From positions 124,001-188,000 of the forward strand of contig NZ_VYGV01000011.1 in assembly GCF_013387465.1 (NCBI RefSeq): a stretch of DNA of 64,000 bases. Reading direction: 5' to 3'. The position numbers were made by a program, and so were the translations under genes. The DNA is from Hydrogenophaga aromaticivorans. GTDB taxonomy: Bacteria; Pseudomonadota; Gammaproteobacteria; Burkholderiales; Burkholderiaceae_C. This document shows positions 53,765 to 62,841 of the stretch, piece after piece. Every line of letters begins with the position of its first letter. Positions within the stretch are counted from its first letter, which is position 1. Below the pieces are notes generated by a model. That model ran no database searches. It worked only from the letters and a program-made list of their open reading frames with translations, and had not been told where the DNA came from.

Positions 53765-54747
53765 GTGCGTCGCGCCTTACGAACGGTTGCCGCAATCAGG
53801 CCCCAAAGGCCACGCGGCAAAACGACCGAGAATAAGATAAAAAGCAGGCCCAGCAGGCCGTGCCACGCGGTGGTGTAACTACTAAGAACCTCCCGCAGCG
53901 CCTCGACCGACACAACACCCAAAATAGGCCCGATCACCGTACCCAGACCACCCAAAACAGTGATTATCACGACCTCGCCAGAGATCGTCCAGTGCAGCAG
54001 TTCAGGGCCTACGAACATGATCAGCGATGCGAGCAGGGCGCCCGCCACGCCGGCGTAAGCGCCTGACAAGATGAATGCCGTGAGTGTGTAGGCCCTCACA
54101 TTGAAGCCAATCTGCCGCAGCCGCAGCGGGTTCTGCCTGATGCCGTGCAGCACTTGCCCAAGTGGCGACGCGCGCACCCGTACCGCGAACACGAACAAGA
54201 TCAAACCAATCACGTTGACCAGCACGCAAAAACGACGATCATCATAGAAGTCGATCCCAAGGAATGTCGGCCGGGGTACGCCGGACAGTCCGTCGAAACC
54301 ACCGGTGATGTGCCTCAGCTTTACACTCACCAACACATAGACCAACTCTCCCAGCAACAACGTGATCAGCGCGAAGTGGATGCCCGACGCGCGTAGCGCA
54401 ATGAGGCCAAAGACAAAAGCTGCCAGCGCCATACTTATCATGGCGCCGAGCAACGCGACTGAAAACGGTAGGTTGACCTTGATCATCAGTAGAGCGGCCA
54501 CATAGGCGCCGCCGCCAAAAAACGCCGCATGACCGAACGACAGGTGACCGGTTACGCCGAACAAGAAGTCGTAGCCAACCGCGAAGATCGCCCAGATCAC
54601 TGCCAAGCATACGAAATATACGGCGCGCTCGTTGGTCAGCATGATCGGAAGCAAGACCAGCGCGATGGCTACCGCAAGGCCCAAGAAGCTGCGAATATGG
54701 GCAGCATGCACACTGGGAATGCTGGATTGCCGATCCGACATATTCAT
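53761..54747 (-). CDS. livM: Branched-chain-type ABC permease LivM
   Basis: A 328-aa permease with about nine to ten membrane helices. The family motif GVTGHLSFGHAAFFGGGAYV is at residues 64-83, and the cytoplasmic EAA-like loop is GQVLHGIRQNPLRLRQIGFN. It forms the transmembrane pore with LivH. The start overlaps the livH stop. Confidence 0.88.
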   Translation of the reverse strand: MNMSDRQSSIPSVHAAHIRSFLGLAVAIALVLLPIMLTNERAVYFVCLAVIWAIFAVGYDFLFGVTGHLSFGHAAFFGGGAYVAALLMIKVNLPFSVALLGAMISMALAAFVFGLIALRASGIHFALITLLLGELVYVLVSVKLRHITGGFDGLSGVPRPTFLGIDFYDDRRFCVLVNVIGLILFVFAVRVRASPLGQVLHGIRQNPLRLRQIGFNVRAYTLTAFILSGAYAGVAGALLASLIMFVGPELLHWTISGEVVIITVLGGLGTVIGPILGVVSVEALREVLSSYTTAWHGLLGLLFILFSVVLPRGLWGLIAATVRKARRT

Positions 54748-55601
54748 GCTACGCGCTCCTTCTGGGAGAATAGGCCTGCTGGTCGCAGCATTAGCGCAAC
54801 CAGCACCAGAACCAGGACGCCAACCTGCACCCAGTCGGGGAAGTAGTTTTGACCGAAGGCCTGGAACAAGCCCAGCATCAGTGCCGCGGCGATAGCGCCG
54901 GTAATGTTGCCCAAGCCGCCAAGAATCACGACGATGAAGCAGTCGATGATGATGCTCTTGCCCATGCCAAGGTGCACCGGAAACAGTGGCGCGGCGATCA
55001 ATCCACCAAGACCCGCTAAAGCGGCGCTACCCGCGACCACCGCAGTACGTAGTCTGTTCACGTTGAACCCCATGCACGCAACCATGTCGCTGTTGGTGCT
55101 GGCCGCACGCACCACCAAGCCGGTCCTGGTCCGCTCGATCCACAGGAACAGTAGCACACACACAACGATACCGAAAACGATGATGAATAGGCGGTATGAC
55201 GAAACATTGATTCCGAACAGCTCCACCGCATTGGCCAGTAAAGGCGGCGCGTTGACCGGCTTTTGGTCGTACCCCCAGACCAGCCGAACCGCCGCTTCGA
55301 TGCACAGAGCAACGCCAAAGGTAGAAAGCAACTGGAACGCGTGCGGCAGACGGTAGATCGGACGTAGTGTGAGAAGCTCCTGAACAGCACCAAGCGCGCC
55401 AGCGACCAAGATCACGACCGGAAGCCCAGCCCACAGGGAGCCGAAGGTTTCTATCGACTGGTAAGCGAGGTAGGCGCCGAGCATGAAATACCCACCGTGG
55501 GCGAAATTGATGACGCCCAGCACACCGAAAACGAGCGTAAGCCCGGCTGCCAGCAGAAACAATAGCGTGCCAATACTCAGGCCGATCAGCATAATGCTCA
55601 T
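54744..55601 (-). CDS. livH: Branched-chain-type ABC permease LivH
   Basis: A 285-aa permease with about eight membrane helices. FGVLGVINFAHGGYFMLGAY near the N-terminus is the LivH signature, and the cytoplasmic loop TGLVVRAASTNSDMVACMGF contacts the ATPases. It follows livK by 14 bp. Confidence 0.88.
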   Translation of the reverse strand: MSIMLIGLSIGTLLFLLAAGLTLVFGVLGVINFAHGGYFMLGAYLAYQSIETFGSLWAGLPVVILVAGALGAVQELLTLRPIYRLPHAFQLLSTFGVALCIEAAVRLVWGYDQKPVNAPPLLANAVELFGINVSSYRLFIIVFGIVVCVLLFLWIERTRTGLVVRAASTNSDMVACMGFNVNRLRTAVVAGSAALAGLGGLIAAPLFPVHLGMGKSIIIDCFIVVILGGLGNITGAIAAALMLGLFQAFGQNYFPDWVQVGVLVLVLVALMLRPAGLFSQKERVA

Positions 55602-55615
55602 CGAGGGTCCTCGTA

Positions 55616-56788
55616 TTATGGGCAGGGACGGGCTATCTCTTCGGCCTTGAATACGCGCCGAATCTTCATCGTGTACTCGGGCAGTGGTGCCTGACCTTTG
55701 ACCGTCTCGGCAAAAATGCCGATCTGTTGCGCCTGATGGTCGCAGGCCCGCATAATCTTTCGACCCTCGAGCGAATTCTCGCGCACGCTAGTCTCGAACG
55801 CATCAATCCACTTCTCGCGGTCCCAGACCCCTGTTTTCTCCACCATATCAAGCCACCAACTCAGACCGTCGTACGTCTCGCCGGCGAACGGCGTGGGATA
55901 CTCGCCGTACTTAGCCTTGAAACGTGCGACGAAGTCCTTGTTGGCCGGCGTATCGAGGCTGAAGTGGTACCGAACCGCCGACATCGATCCGAGCGAGCCC
56001 GGACCGGCAGCCTTTGCCAATGCTTCATCCGAGAGGATCGCGCCGACGAATTTGACCTTCTCGCGCAACTTGATCTCCTCGGACTGCTTCATGAACGTGA
56101 TTGAATCCGAACCCCCGGTAATGATCACAGCAGCGTCTGCGCCAGAGCTGACAATCCGGTTAATAATAATTGCATAGTCCTTGCTTCCGAACGGGGGAAA
56201 GTCCTCACCGACGTATGTCGCGTCCTTCTCCAAGCCAGCCTTAACGGCAGCTAGCATGTCCCGCGTCGTGCCGTAGTCGGCCGCCACACCATATATCTTC
56301 TTGTACTTCGATTGACGCAGGTATTCAATGATCATTTTAACTTCCGATGCCGCGTCGTTCGACGTACGGAACGTGTAGCGGTTGCGCAGCTTTCCCGTGA
56401 CGTCGTCGTCGGCCGAGACCGTCACCAGCATCGGTATCTTGCGCAATTCGGCCTGCTTCATCACGGCAAGCGTCTCGCCGGAGGCAGTTGCACCAAGAAG
56501 CATGTGGGCACCCTTCGAAATCACTATGGTCGCTTTCTGCACGGCGATCTGCGGCTTCGTTTCCGAATCCTCCCAGATCGCCTGGATCGGCACGCCGAGC
56601 ACCTTACCACCGCGTACCTCAATCGCAAGCTCCGCGCCTTTACGCGTCTCCTCGCCAATCACACCATACGTACCGGAAAGTGCCACGACGCCACCGATAC
56701 GAAAGGCGTCATCCTTGGCCGCGACCTCCGCGGTGACCAGCACCATGATAACGAGCAGCGTGCCCATGCGGATTATGTTTGAAAGCAT
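55616..56788 (-). CDS. livK: ABC substrate-binding protein LivK-like
   Basis: A 390-aa periplasmic binding protein (Leu/Ile/Val family, two Rossmann-like lobes). The signal peptide is IIRMGTLLVIMVLVTAEVAA. The ligand-binding region starts RIGGVVALSGTYGVIGEETR (GxxxxLSGxxxxxG). The ATG at 56788 follows AAAGGAA. It sets transporter specificity; relatives bind amino acids, amides, or aliphatic and aromatic acids. The flanking acyl-CoA ligase and thiolase suggest an organic acid. Confidence 0.87.
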   Translation of the reverse strand: MLSNIIRMGTLLVIMVLVTAEVAAKDDAFRIGGVVALSGTYGVIGEETRKGAELAIEVRGGKVLGVPIQAIWEDSETKPQIAVQKATIVISKGAHMLLGATASGETLAVMKQAELRKIPMLVTVSADDDVTGKLRNRYTFRTSNDAASEVKMIIEYLRQSKYKKIYGVAADYGTTRDMLAAVKAGLEKDATYVGEDFPPFGSKDYAIIINRIVSSGADAAVIITGGSDSITFMKQSEEIKLREKVKFVGAILSDEALAKAAGPGSLGSMSAVRYHFSLDTPANKDFVARFKAKYGEYPTPFAGETYDGLSWWLDMVEKTGVWDREKWIDAFETSVRENSLEGRKIMRACDHQAQQIGIFAETVKGQAPLPEYTMKIRRVFKAEEIARPCP

Positions 56789-56855
56789 TGCAGTTTCCTT
56801 TCTTCGAAAAAATGAATCCGGACAACCGCTACGATATCGCAGCGCCCGCCCGGTC

Positions 56856-58103
56856 TTATCCCTCCAACACGGTAACCACGCAACAAGCTTCGTCGAAGCC
56901 CATGATTCCGCCACCGCTTTCCGCCAGCGCCAGTCGCGCACCCTTAACCTGCCGCGGGCCGGCTTCGCCGCGCAGTTGTTCGACCAACTCAGTGAGCATT
57001 GACACTCCAGTGGCGCCGATTGGGTGACCTTTCGAGACTAGCCCCCCCGAGGTGTTCATCGGGATTCGGCCACCCAGTCCTGTCTCGCCTGATTCGTGAA
57101 GACGTCCACCCTGTCCGATCGGACAAAAGCCCAACATTTCGGCCTGAAAGATTTCGCAGAACGTTGATGCATCGTGAACCTCGACCAAGTCGATATCCTC
57201 GGGCCCAACGCCGGCCATCGCGTACGCACGGCGCGCAGCCTCGGCAGTTAGCCCCGGCTCGTCAAAATCGCGGTAACGCCCAGACGTCACACCGTAACCC
57301 TTCACCTTGACGGCCCGCTCCTGCACGGCAGGCGGACACGTCAGCAAGTACTCACCAGAGCAGATCAGCAGCGCCGCCGCACCATCGCCGATCGGCGAGC
57401 ACATCGCGCGCGTAAGCGGATCCGACACCATCCGATCCTCCAACACCTGCTGCGGCGTCATGTGGAACCGGTACTGGGCGCGCGGATTGTCAGCGCCGAA
57501 GTTGTGCGTCTTGGCTGCAGCGATCGCTAACTGCTGCCTCGTGGTGCCATACTTTTGCATGTGCCATGCCGCCTGCATGCCATAGGTGTCCATAAACATC
57601 GAACGGTCGGGCGAGGTTTCGAACGCCTTGCCGATACGCTTCCCCGCCGCACCGAAGTACGTCTGCCAAATTGAACGGTCAAGCTGATCAATGCCGCCTT
57701 CGAGGACATGAAACCGGTTCACGGTCGGATCGGCGTGATGCAGCTTCTCTAGGCCGATCACCAGGGCCATGTCGCTGTCACCCGAGCGCACGTCCTTGCA
57801 GGCGCCGGCAAATGCCGACGAGCCCGACGCGCAGCCGTTCTCAATGTTCATAATCGGCGTATTTCGACGCAGAGCACCACTGTTGATCTGCTGCGTCAAG
57901 CAGACTTGGCCGCGAATGCCACCCTGGCCGAACTGGTGCATACCGAAGTTCGAGAACCAGATCGACGTGATCTCGGCTCCGTCGGTCATTGACACGTCAC
58001 TCAGTACGCCGTCGAAGACCTCAGCGGCAAGCACCTGATGCGTCGTGTCGGTCCTCTTGCCAAAAACCGTCGAGCTACTGCCAATGATGAAGACTTCTCG
58101 CAT
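56856..58103 (-). CDS. Thiolase (SCP2/lipid-transfer type)
   Basis: A 415-aa thiolase-fold enzyme. The nucleophile cysteine lies in NIENGCASGSSAFAGA (about residue 90), a second conserved region is VEVHDASTFCEIFQAEML, and the substrate loop is GHPIGATGVSMLTELV. The SCP2-type ENGC motif and HDAF-like segment set it apart from FadA. It cleaves or makes a 3-oxoacyl-CoA, a plausible last step of a branched-acid route. First gene of the leftward operon. Confidence 0.82.
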   Translation of the reverse strand: MREVFIIGSSSTVFGKRTDTTHQVLAAEVFDGVLSDVSMTDGAEITSIWFSNFGMHQFGQGGIRGQVCLTQQINSGALRRNTPIMNIENGCASGSSAFAGACKDVRSGDSDMALVIGLEKLHHADPTVNRFHVLEGGIDQLDRSIWQTYFGAAGKRIGKAFETSPDRSMFMDTYGMQAAWHMQKYGTTRQQLAIAAAKTHNFGADNPRAQYRFHMTPQQVLEDRMVSDPLTRAMCSPIGDGAAALLICSGEYLLTCPPAVQERAVKVKGYGVTSGRYRDFDEPGLTAEAARRAYAMAGVGPEDIDLVEVHDASTFCEIFQAEMLGFCPIGQGGRLHESGETGLGGRIPMNTSGGLVSKGHPIGATGVSMLTELVEQLRGEAGPRQVKGARLALAESGGGIMGFDEACCVVTVLEG

Positions 58104-58118
58104 TATTGTCTTTCACGT

Positions 58119-58189
58119 TAGTTTGCTACGTTGTCCTGTTGCGTGGCACCCTAGTTTGCTTTCTAGAATTAGAAAAACAAGCGTTTGCT
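58119..58189. promoter_or_regulatory. Three GTTTGCT repeats upstream of the thiolase operon
   Basis: GTTTGCT occurs at 58121-58127, 58154-58160 and 58183-58189, spaced 33 and 29 bp (about three helical turns). AACAAGC at 58176-58182 overlaps the third and recurs inverted (GCTTGTT, 58604-58610) beside the TetR start. This may be the operator region of the leftward operon. Confidence 0.4.
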
Positions 58190-58241
58190 TTCCCAAAGAA
58201 TAACACCTGTCTCACCGCTTGGCAAGATTTTTTAGGGTCTT

Positions 58242-58527
58242 GGGGTGATCTTGTTTTCGGTGCAATCCGTTGCGCTATCGTCTCCGGGTAAACCCGTTTA
58301 CATAGGAGACACCGGCCTCATTGCGCCCTGACCAACATCGAAATCCCCCGCTCGCGCCCGGAAACCGGAGCGTTTGGGAGCGCCGTGAGCACATGGTGCG
58401 CCTTTGCGCCATCAAGCGACCCATCGCCACATGGCCGAGGAAAGCGACTTCCCCGAACGGCACCGCCAGCACAGTGTTTACCCGGGGGCAATAGCGCCAC
58501 GATCCGCATCAAAAACAAGATCACCCC
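58242..58527 (-). repeat. 286-bp non-coding element, right copy
   Basis: Inverted and apparently identical copy of 46712-46997. It lies between the two divergent catabolic operons. No gene is encoded. Confidence 0.88.
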
Positions 58528-58610
58528 AATTCAGTGCGAGAGACAACACCCGCTATTGACAACGCATCTGCTTTGCCTCAAAGTATACACCTAACGAACG
58601 ATTGCTTGTT

Positions 58611-59201
58611 ATGTCCAGACCCAGCCTTGCCCGGTCACCCCGAGCCGACAACCGATTGCCTGAACTGTTGGACGCCGCCGCGCGCCTCTTCGCACGCCGT
58701 GGATATGCAGCGACCTCCATGCGAGACATCGCCGTCGAAGTCAAGATGTTGTCGGGCTCGCTCTACTACCACTTCCCCTCCAAGGAAGAGTTGCTGATCG
58801 CCGTTTATCAGGCTGGCGTGCTGGAGCTGGAGAAGGCGGCCGTGGAAGCCGTGGAGAGGGAAACGGATCCGTGGGCGCGCTTGGAGGCACTGTGCAAGGC
58901 TCATCTGGAAACCGTTTTGCGCGACAGCGACTACGCCCAGGTCCTGATCCGCGTCTTGCCTGACGACATTCCCCAGGCGGCGAATCGCCTGCGGGAACTT
59001 CGCGACACCTACGAACAGGTGTTCCGCACTGTCGTGGCGCAGTTGCCGCTCTCCGCGGGTACGGATCGACGCGCCCTGCGTTTGATGCTTATTGGCGCGC
59101 TCAACTGGGCGACGCTGTGGTTCAACCCCGATGGACGCGACTCCCCACGCGTTCTCGCGCGCAAGTTTGTGGGGCTAGTGAAGGAAACACAACATGGCTG
59201 A
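58611..59201 (+). CDS. TetR-family regulator
   Basis: A 196-aa TetR regulator. The HTH is at residues 20-60 (LLDAAARLFARRGYAATSMR, DIAVEVKMLSGSLYYHFPSK) and the ligand domain follows. The ATG at 58611 is preferred to a TTG nine bases upstream. AACGAACGATTGCTTGTT directly before the start may be its operator. Its stop lies 8 bp inside the mutase gene, so it is co-transcribed with the pathway it probably controls, most likely through an acyl-CoA ligand. Confidence 0.85.
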   Translation: MSRPSLARSPRADNRLPELLDAAARLFARRGYAATSMRDIAVEVKMLSGSLYYHFPSKEELLIAVYQAGVLELEKAAVEAVERETDPWARLEALCKAHLETVLRDSDYAQVLIRVLPDDIPQAANRLRELRDTYEQVFRTVVAQLPLSAGTDRRALRLMLIGALNWATLWFNPDGRDSPRVLARKFVGLVKETQHG

Positions 59202-59616
59202 ACGTCCACCTAGGGTGATCGTTACAAAGATCGGTTTTGATGGGCACGACCGGGGCAGCCGGGTGATCGCGGCATGCCTCCGAGATGCGGGCATGGAGGT
59301 GATCTACACCCCGCCCTGGCAGGAGATTCCCACCGTCGTCAAGCTCACGATGGAAGAGGACGCCGACGTCATCGGCATCTCGTCACTTGCCACCGATCAC
59401 CTCATCGTGCCCAAGCTGGTGGCGGCGCTGCGGGAGGCGGGGCTGTCCGATGTGCAGGTCATCGTCGGCGGCATCGTGCCCGCCAAGGACGAAGCGATGC
59501 TGCTGGAATGCGGCGTGGCCGAGGTATTTCATCCCGGCACGTCGTTGGACGATGTTGTCGTTTCGGTACGGGCGCTTGCCGAAAAGCGTCGCACCATACA
59601 AGGAGCATCGACATGA
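59194..59616 (+). CDS. B12-binding small subunit of an acyl-CoA mutase
   Basis: A 140-aa cobalamin-binding protein. [20 protein letters not shown] has the DxHxxG motif in which His replaces the lower cobalt ligand, [20 protein letters not shown] and [11 protein letters not shown] complete the Rossmann-like domain. Separate small subunits of this size occur in isobutyryl-CoA, 2-hydroxyisobutyryl-CoA and some methylmalonyl-CoA mutases. It overlaps both tetR and the large subunit (ATGA). Confidence 0.88.
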   Translation: MAERPPRVIVTKIGFDGHDRGSRVIAACLRDAGMEVIYTPPWQEIPTVVKLTMEEDADVIGISSLATDHLIVPKLVAALREAGLSDVQVIVGGIVPAKDEAMLLECGVAEVFHPGTSLDDVVVSVRALAEKRRTIQGAST

Positions 59617-61271
59617 GCAGCCAGCACAGCGTGAATGGCCACGCGCGGTGGGAAGCCGAGTTCTCCAAAGGCGTGGTTGGAGACGCCACCATCCACAACC
59701 GGTCGGGCATCGCCATCAAGCCGCTGTACACCCCGCAGGATCAAGGCGGCACCTACGAGGAATCGTTGGGGTATCCCGGCCAGTACCCGTACACACGCGG
59801 CATCTACTCCACCATGTACCGGGGGCGCAGTTGGTCCCAGCGCCAGCTCATCGGGCTTGGCGTTCCCGAAGACTACAACCTGCGCGTCAAGGAGATGCTC
59901 GAGCTGGGCGCGTCCGCCTTGTCGCTCATTCCATGCAACTCGGTGTTCCGTGGGTACGACGCCGACAGCGTACCGTCGGAATTGCTTGGTACGTGCGGAA
60001 CGGTCATCAACCACGTGGAAGACATGCAGGTCGCCCTCGACGGCGTGCCCATCGGCGATCTCTCCACGGCCATGAACGACCCTTCGCCCTTCACGCTGCT
60101 GGCGTTCGAGCTGGCGGTGGCCAAGCGTCGCGGCGTGCCCTGGACCAGGATCACGGGCACCTCAAACCAGAGCGACTGCATCTCGCACTTCGTCGCGAAC
60201 CACATGTTCTTCCGCCTGGCGCTGCAGGGCGCGCGACGGGTCATCGTGGATCACATCGCGTTCGTGAACAGGCACGTGCCGGGCTGGAACCCCTTGTCCA
60301 TCGTCGGGCAGCACATGCAACAGGCCGGCGCGACCCCGGCCGAGGCCATGGCCTTCACGCTCTGTTCGGGCATCCAGTACGCGGAAGACTGCATCGCCAG
60401 TGGCATGGACCCGGACCAGTTCCTCCCGCGCTTCACGTTCTTCTTCGATGTCTCGGTAAGCTTATTTGAAGAGGTGGCCAAGTTCCGTGCCGGCCGGCGC
60501 ATCTGGGCGAAGCTGTGCCGTGAGCGTTTCGGCGCGAAGGATCCGCGCTCCTGGCGGTTCAAATTCCATGGGCAAACCTCGGGCGTGGACCTCACCCGCC
60601 AGCAGCCGCTCAATAACGTGGCCCGGGTCACGACGCAGGCGATGGCAGGCATCTTCGGCGGCCTGCAATCGCTCCACACGGACGGCTACGACGAGGTGTT
60701 CTCCACACCCACCGCCGAGGCCGCCCGCATCGCGGTCGCCACTCAGAATATCCTGCGGGAAGAGGCCCACCTCACCGACGTCATCGATCCGCTGGGCGGC
60801 TCCTACTACGTGGAGTCGCTCACCAACGACATGGAGGCAAAGATCAACGGGATCATTTCGATGATCGACGAGGCCGGCGGCATGTACCAGGCGGTGGAAA
60901 AAGGCATCGTCCAGCGCATGATCGGTGAATCCGCGCTGGCTTTCCAGAAGAAGGTCGACGCCGGCGAACAGACCATCGTGGGCGTCAATGCCTACCAGGT
61001 CGAGGAAGACCCCGCGACCTACCCCTCGCTGGAGTACCCCGACGCCGCACGCATGCAGTCGTACCTGCAGCGGCTGGCGGATTTCAAGAAATCGCGTTCC
61101 AACACGGACGTCGACAAGGCGATCAGCGCCCTGGCCAAGTCGGCCAACACGCCCAAGTCGAACGTCTTCGAGCACGTGGTCGCGGCCGCAGAGGTTGGCG
61201 CCACCCACGGTGAGATCTGCGGCACCTTGCGTAAGGAACTCGGCTTCGGACAACCGCTGACGATGGTGTGA
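59613..61271 (+). CDS. Acyl-CoA mutase large (catalytic) subunit, unusual active site
   Basis: A 552-aa TIM-barrel subunit of the adenosylcobalamin acyl-CoA mutase family: [20 protein letters not shown] near residue 60-79, [39 protein letters not shown] and [16 protein letters not shown]. The position of MCM Tyr89 is Leu79 here. The MCM Gln197-Arg207 region reads [19 protein letters not shown] without the Arg. MCM has Tyr/Arg, isobutyryl-CoA mutase Phe/Gln and 2-hydroxyisobutyryl-CoA mutase Ile at the first site. The substrate is therefore unlikely to be methylmalonyl-CoA and cannot be named from sequence. Confidence 0.85.
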   Translation: MSSQHSVNGHARWEAEFSKGVVGDATIHNRSGIAIKPLYTPQDQGGTYEESLGYPGQYPYTRGIYSTMYRGRSWSQRQLIGLGVPEDYNLRVKEMLELGASALSLIPCNSVFRGYDADSVPSELLGTCGTVINHVEDMQVALDGVPIGDLSTAMNDPSPFTLLAFELAVAKRRGVPWTRITGTSNQSDCISHFVANHMFFRLALQGARRVIVDHIAFVNRHVPGWNPLSIVGQHMQQAGATPAEAMAFTLCSGIQYAEDCIASGMDPDQFLPRFTFFFDVSVSLFEEVAKFRAGRRIWAKLCRERFGAKDPRSWRFKFHGQTSGVDLTRQQPLNNVARVTTQAMAGIFGGLQSLHTDGYDEVFSTPTAEAARIAVATQNILREEAHLTDVIDPLGGSYYVESLTNDMEAKINGIISMIDEAGGMYQAVEKGIVQRMIGESALAFQKKVDAGEQTIVGVNAYQVEEDPATYPSLEYPDAARMQSYLQRLADFKKSRSNTDVDKAISALAKSANTPKSNVFEHVVAAAEVGATHGEICGTLRKELGFGQPLTMV

Positions 61272-62470
61272 GCGTCGTGAGCAACATGTGCATTCAAAAA
61301 GCGCTGGCCGGCGATCGGCGCTCGATCGGACAGGCCATCAGTGCGCTGGAAAACGGCGGTGAGATGGCCTACGAGGTTCGCCGCGCCATCGCGGCGTCCC
61401 AGGGCCGCGCGCACGTCATCGGCGTGACGGGGCCACCCGGTGGCGGAAAGTCCACGCTGGTGTCGGTGCTGATCAAGGGTTTGAGGAAAAAGGGAAAAAC
61501 GGTTGCCGTCGTCGCTATCGACCCCTCCAGTCCGTTCACCGGCGGAGCGGTCCTGGGTGACCGAATCCGCATGGGTGAGCGCCAGTGGGACGAAGGTGTT
61601 TTCATCCGCTCGCTGGCGTCTCGCGGCCACCTCGGCGGCCTGTCGGTGGCGGCCGGTGATGTCATCGACCTGTTCGACGCGGCGGGCTTTGACGTGGTGA
61701 TCGTCGAGACCGTGGGCGCTGGCCAATCGGAAGTGGAAATCACGCGCTTTGCCGACACCCGTGTGGTGGTGTGCCCTCCCGGGCTCGGTGACGACGTGCA
61801 GGCCATCAAGGCGGGCGTGCTGGAAATTGCCGACATCTTTGTCGTGAGCAAGGCCGATCTGCCCGATGCGCGCAAGACCGAATCCGAGCTGCTGGCCATG
61901 CTGACGCTAAGGCGCTCGCAGACGGTGGTACCCGAGGTCAAACGCGTGTCAGCGGCCGGCGAAGAAGGAACGGACGCACTGGTGGACTGGCTCGACGCGC
62001 GAAGCGAGCGCGGCCGACGTCACGCAGCGGGCGGCGCCAACACCGCCTACAAGCTGGTCTCGAAATGCATCTCAGGCGACAACATGGCCCAGTTGCTCGG
62101 CATTGAACTCGTGTCGGCGTCGATGGGCAGCACGACATTGCGTATGAAGGTGATGCGCAAGCACATGAACTTCAACGATCGATGCCACGGAGGCGCGCTC
62201 TTTGCGCTGGGCGACATGGCACTGGGTCTAGCTTGCAACTCGTACGGAAAAATCGCGACCCTGGTGGATGGGCAGTTGAGCATTTCCACCGCGGTTGAAG
62301 AAGGCGAGTGGTTGGTCGCGCACGCGTATGAGGTGTCGCGCTCGCGCAAGATCGGAAGCTACCACGTCAAGATCACACGGGCGCGCGATGGCGAACACAT
62401 TGCGATGCTCCATGGCACAGTCTACGTGCTGGACAAATCCCTCGAAGCGGCCATGGGCGGAAGCGTGTGA
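61268..62470 (+). CDS. MeaB-type GTPase fused to a hotdog thioesterase domain
   Basis: A 400-aa protein. Residues 1-260 are a G3E GTPase of MeaB/ArgK type: P-loop [15 protein letters not shown] (about 53-67), [33 protein letters not shown] and [14 protein letters not shown]. Such GTPases load or protect the B12 mutase. Residues about 265-395 are a PaaI-like hotdog domain ([32 protein letters not shown]) that would hydrolyse acyl-CoA. MeaB proteins are usually about 330 aa and end in a dimerisation arm, which is replaced here. It starts at the GTG overlapping the mutase stop. Confidence 0.85.
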   Translation: MSVVSNMCIQKALAGDRRSIGQAISALENGGEMAYEVRRAIAASQGRAHVIGVTGPPGGGKSTLVSVLIKGLRKKGKTVAVVAIDPSSPFTGGAVLGDRIRMGERQWDEGVFIRSLASRGHLGGLSVAAGDVIDLFDAAGFDVVIVETVGAGQSEVEITRFADTRVVVCPPGLGDDVQAIKAGVLEIADIFVVSKADLPDARKTESELLAMLTLRRSQTVVPEVKRVSAAGEEGTDALVDWLDARSERGRRHAAGGANTAYKLVSKCISGDNMAQLLGIELVSASMGSTTLRMKVMRKHMNFNDRCHGGALFALGDMALGLACNSYGKIATLVDGQLSISTAVEEGEWLVAHAYEVSRSRKIGSYHVKITRARDGEHIAMLHGTVYVLDKSLEAAMGGSV

Positions 62471-62841
62471 TGAGCGTGCTTACAGAAGCGCTACTCGTTG
62501 GCCGGGATCGGCGGCGCCTTCGTTCTCTCAAGCGTCTCGCGCGGGCAGGTAGCGGCACGGACGCGGCACCCGCACTCAAACTCCAGAGCCAAGCAATTGC
62601 GCTGGCGCTCCTGGATCGCAGCATCAAGTTCAAGCACCGCCGACTGGCGCTGCTGCGACTGAAGGAAGCCCTTGACCTGGGCGCCGTGGTCGACACGGAG
62701 CAATGGACGTACTGCAGGGGCGTGCTCGCGTTGGTGCAGGACAGTGCGCTGCGAGCTTACTTCGAGCACACCGCCCAATTCGTCCGCGAGGCCACACCAC
62801 GCCGGGGGGAAACACGTGTTGCGAAGGCAGGCGAACTGTGA
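62470..62841 (+). CDS. Small unknown protein of the mutase operon
   Basis: A 123-aa basic helical protein beginning [20 protein letters not shown]. There are no motifs, signal peptide or membrane segments. The start overlaps the MeaB-fusion stop and the stop overlaps the ligase start (GTGA), so it is translationally coupled and probably takes part in the pathway or complex. An upstream GTG at 62467 is an alternative start. No family recognised. Confidence 0.65.
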   Translation: MSVLTEALLVGRDRRRLRSLKRLARAGSGTDAAPALKLQSQAIALALLDRSIKFKHRRLALLRLKEALDLGAVVDTEQWTYCRGVLALVQDSALRAYFEHTAQFVREATPRRGETRVAKAGEL

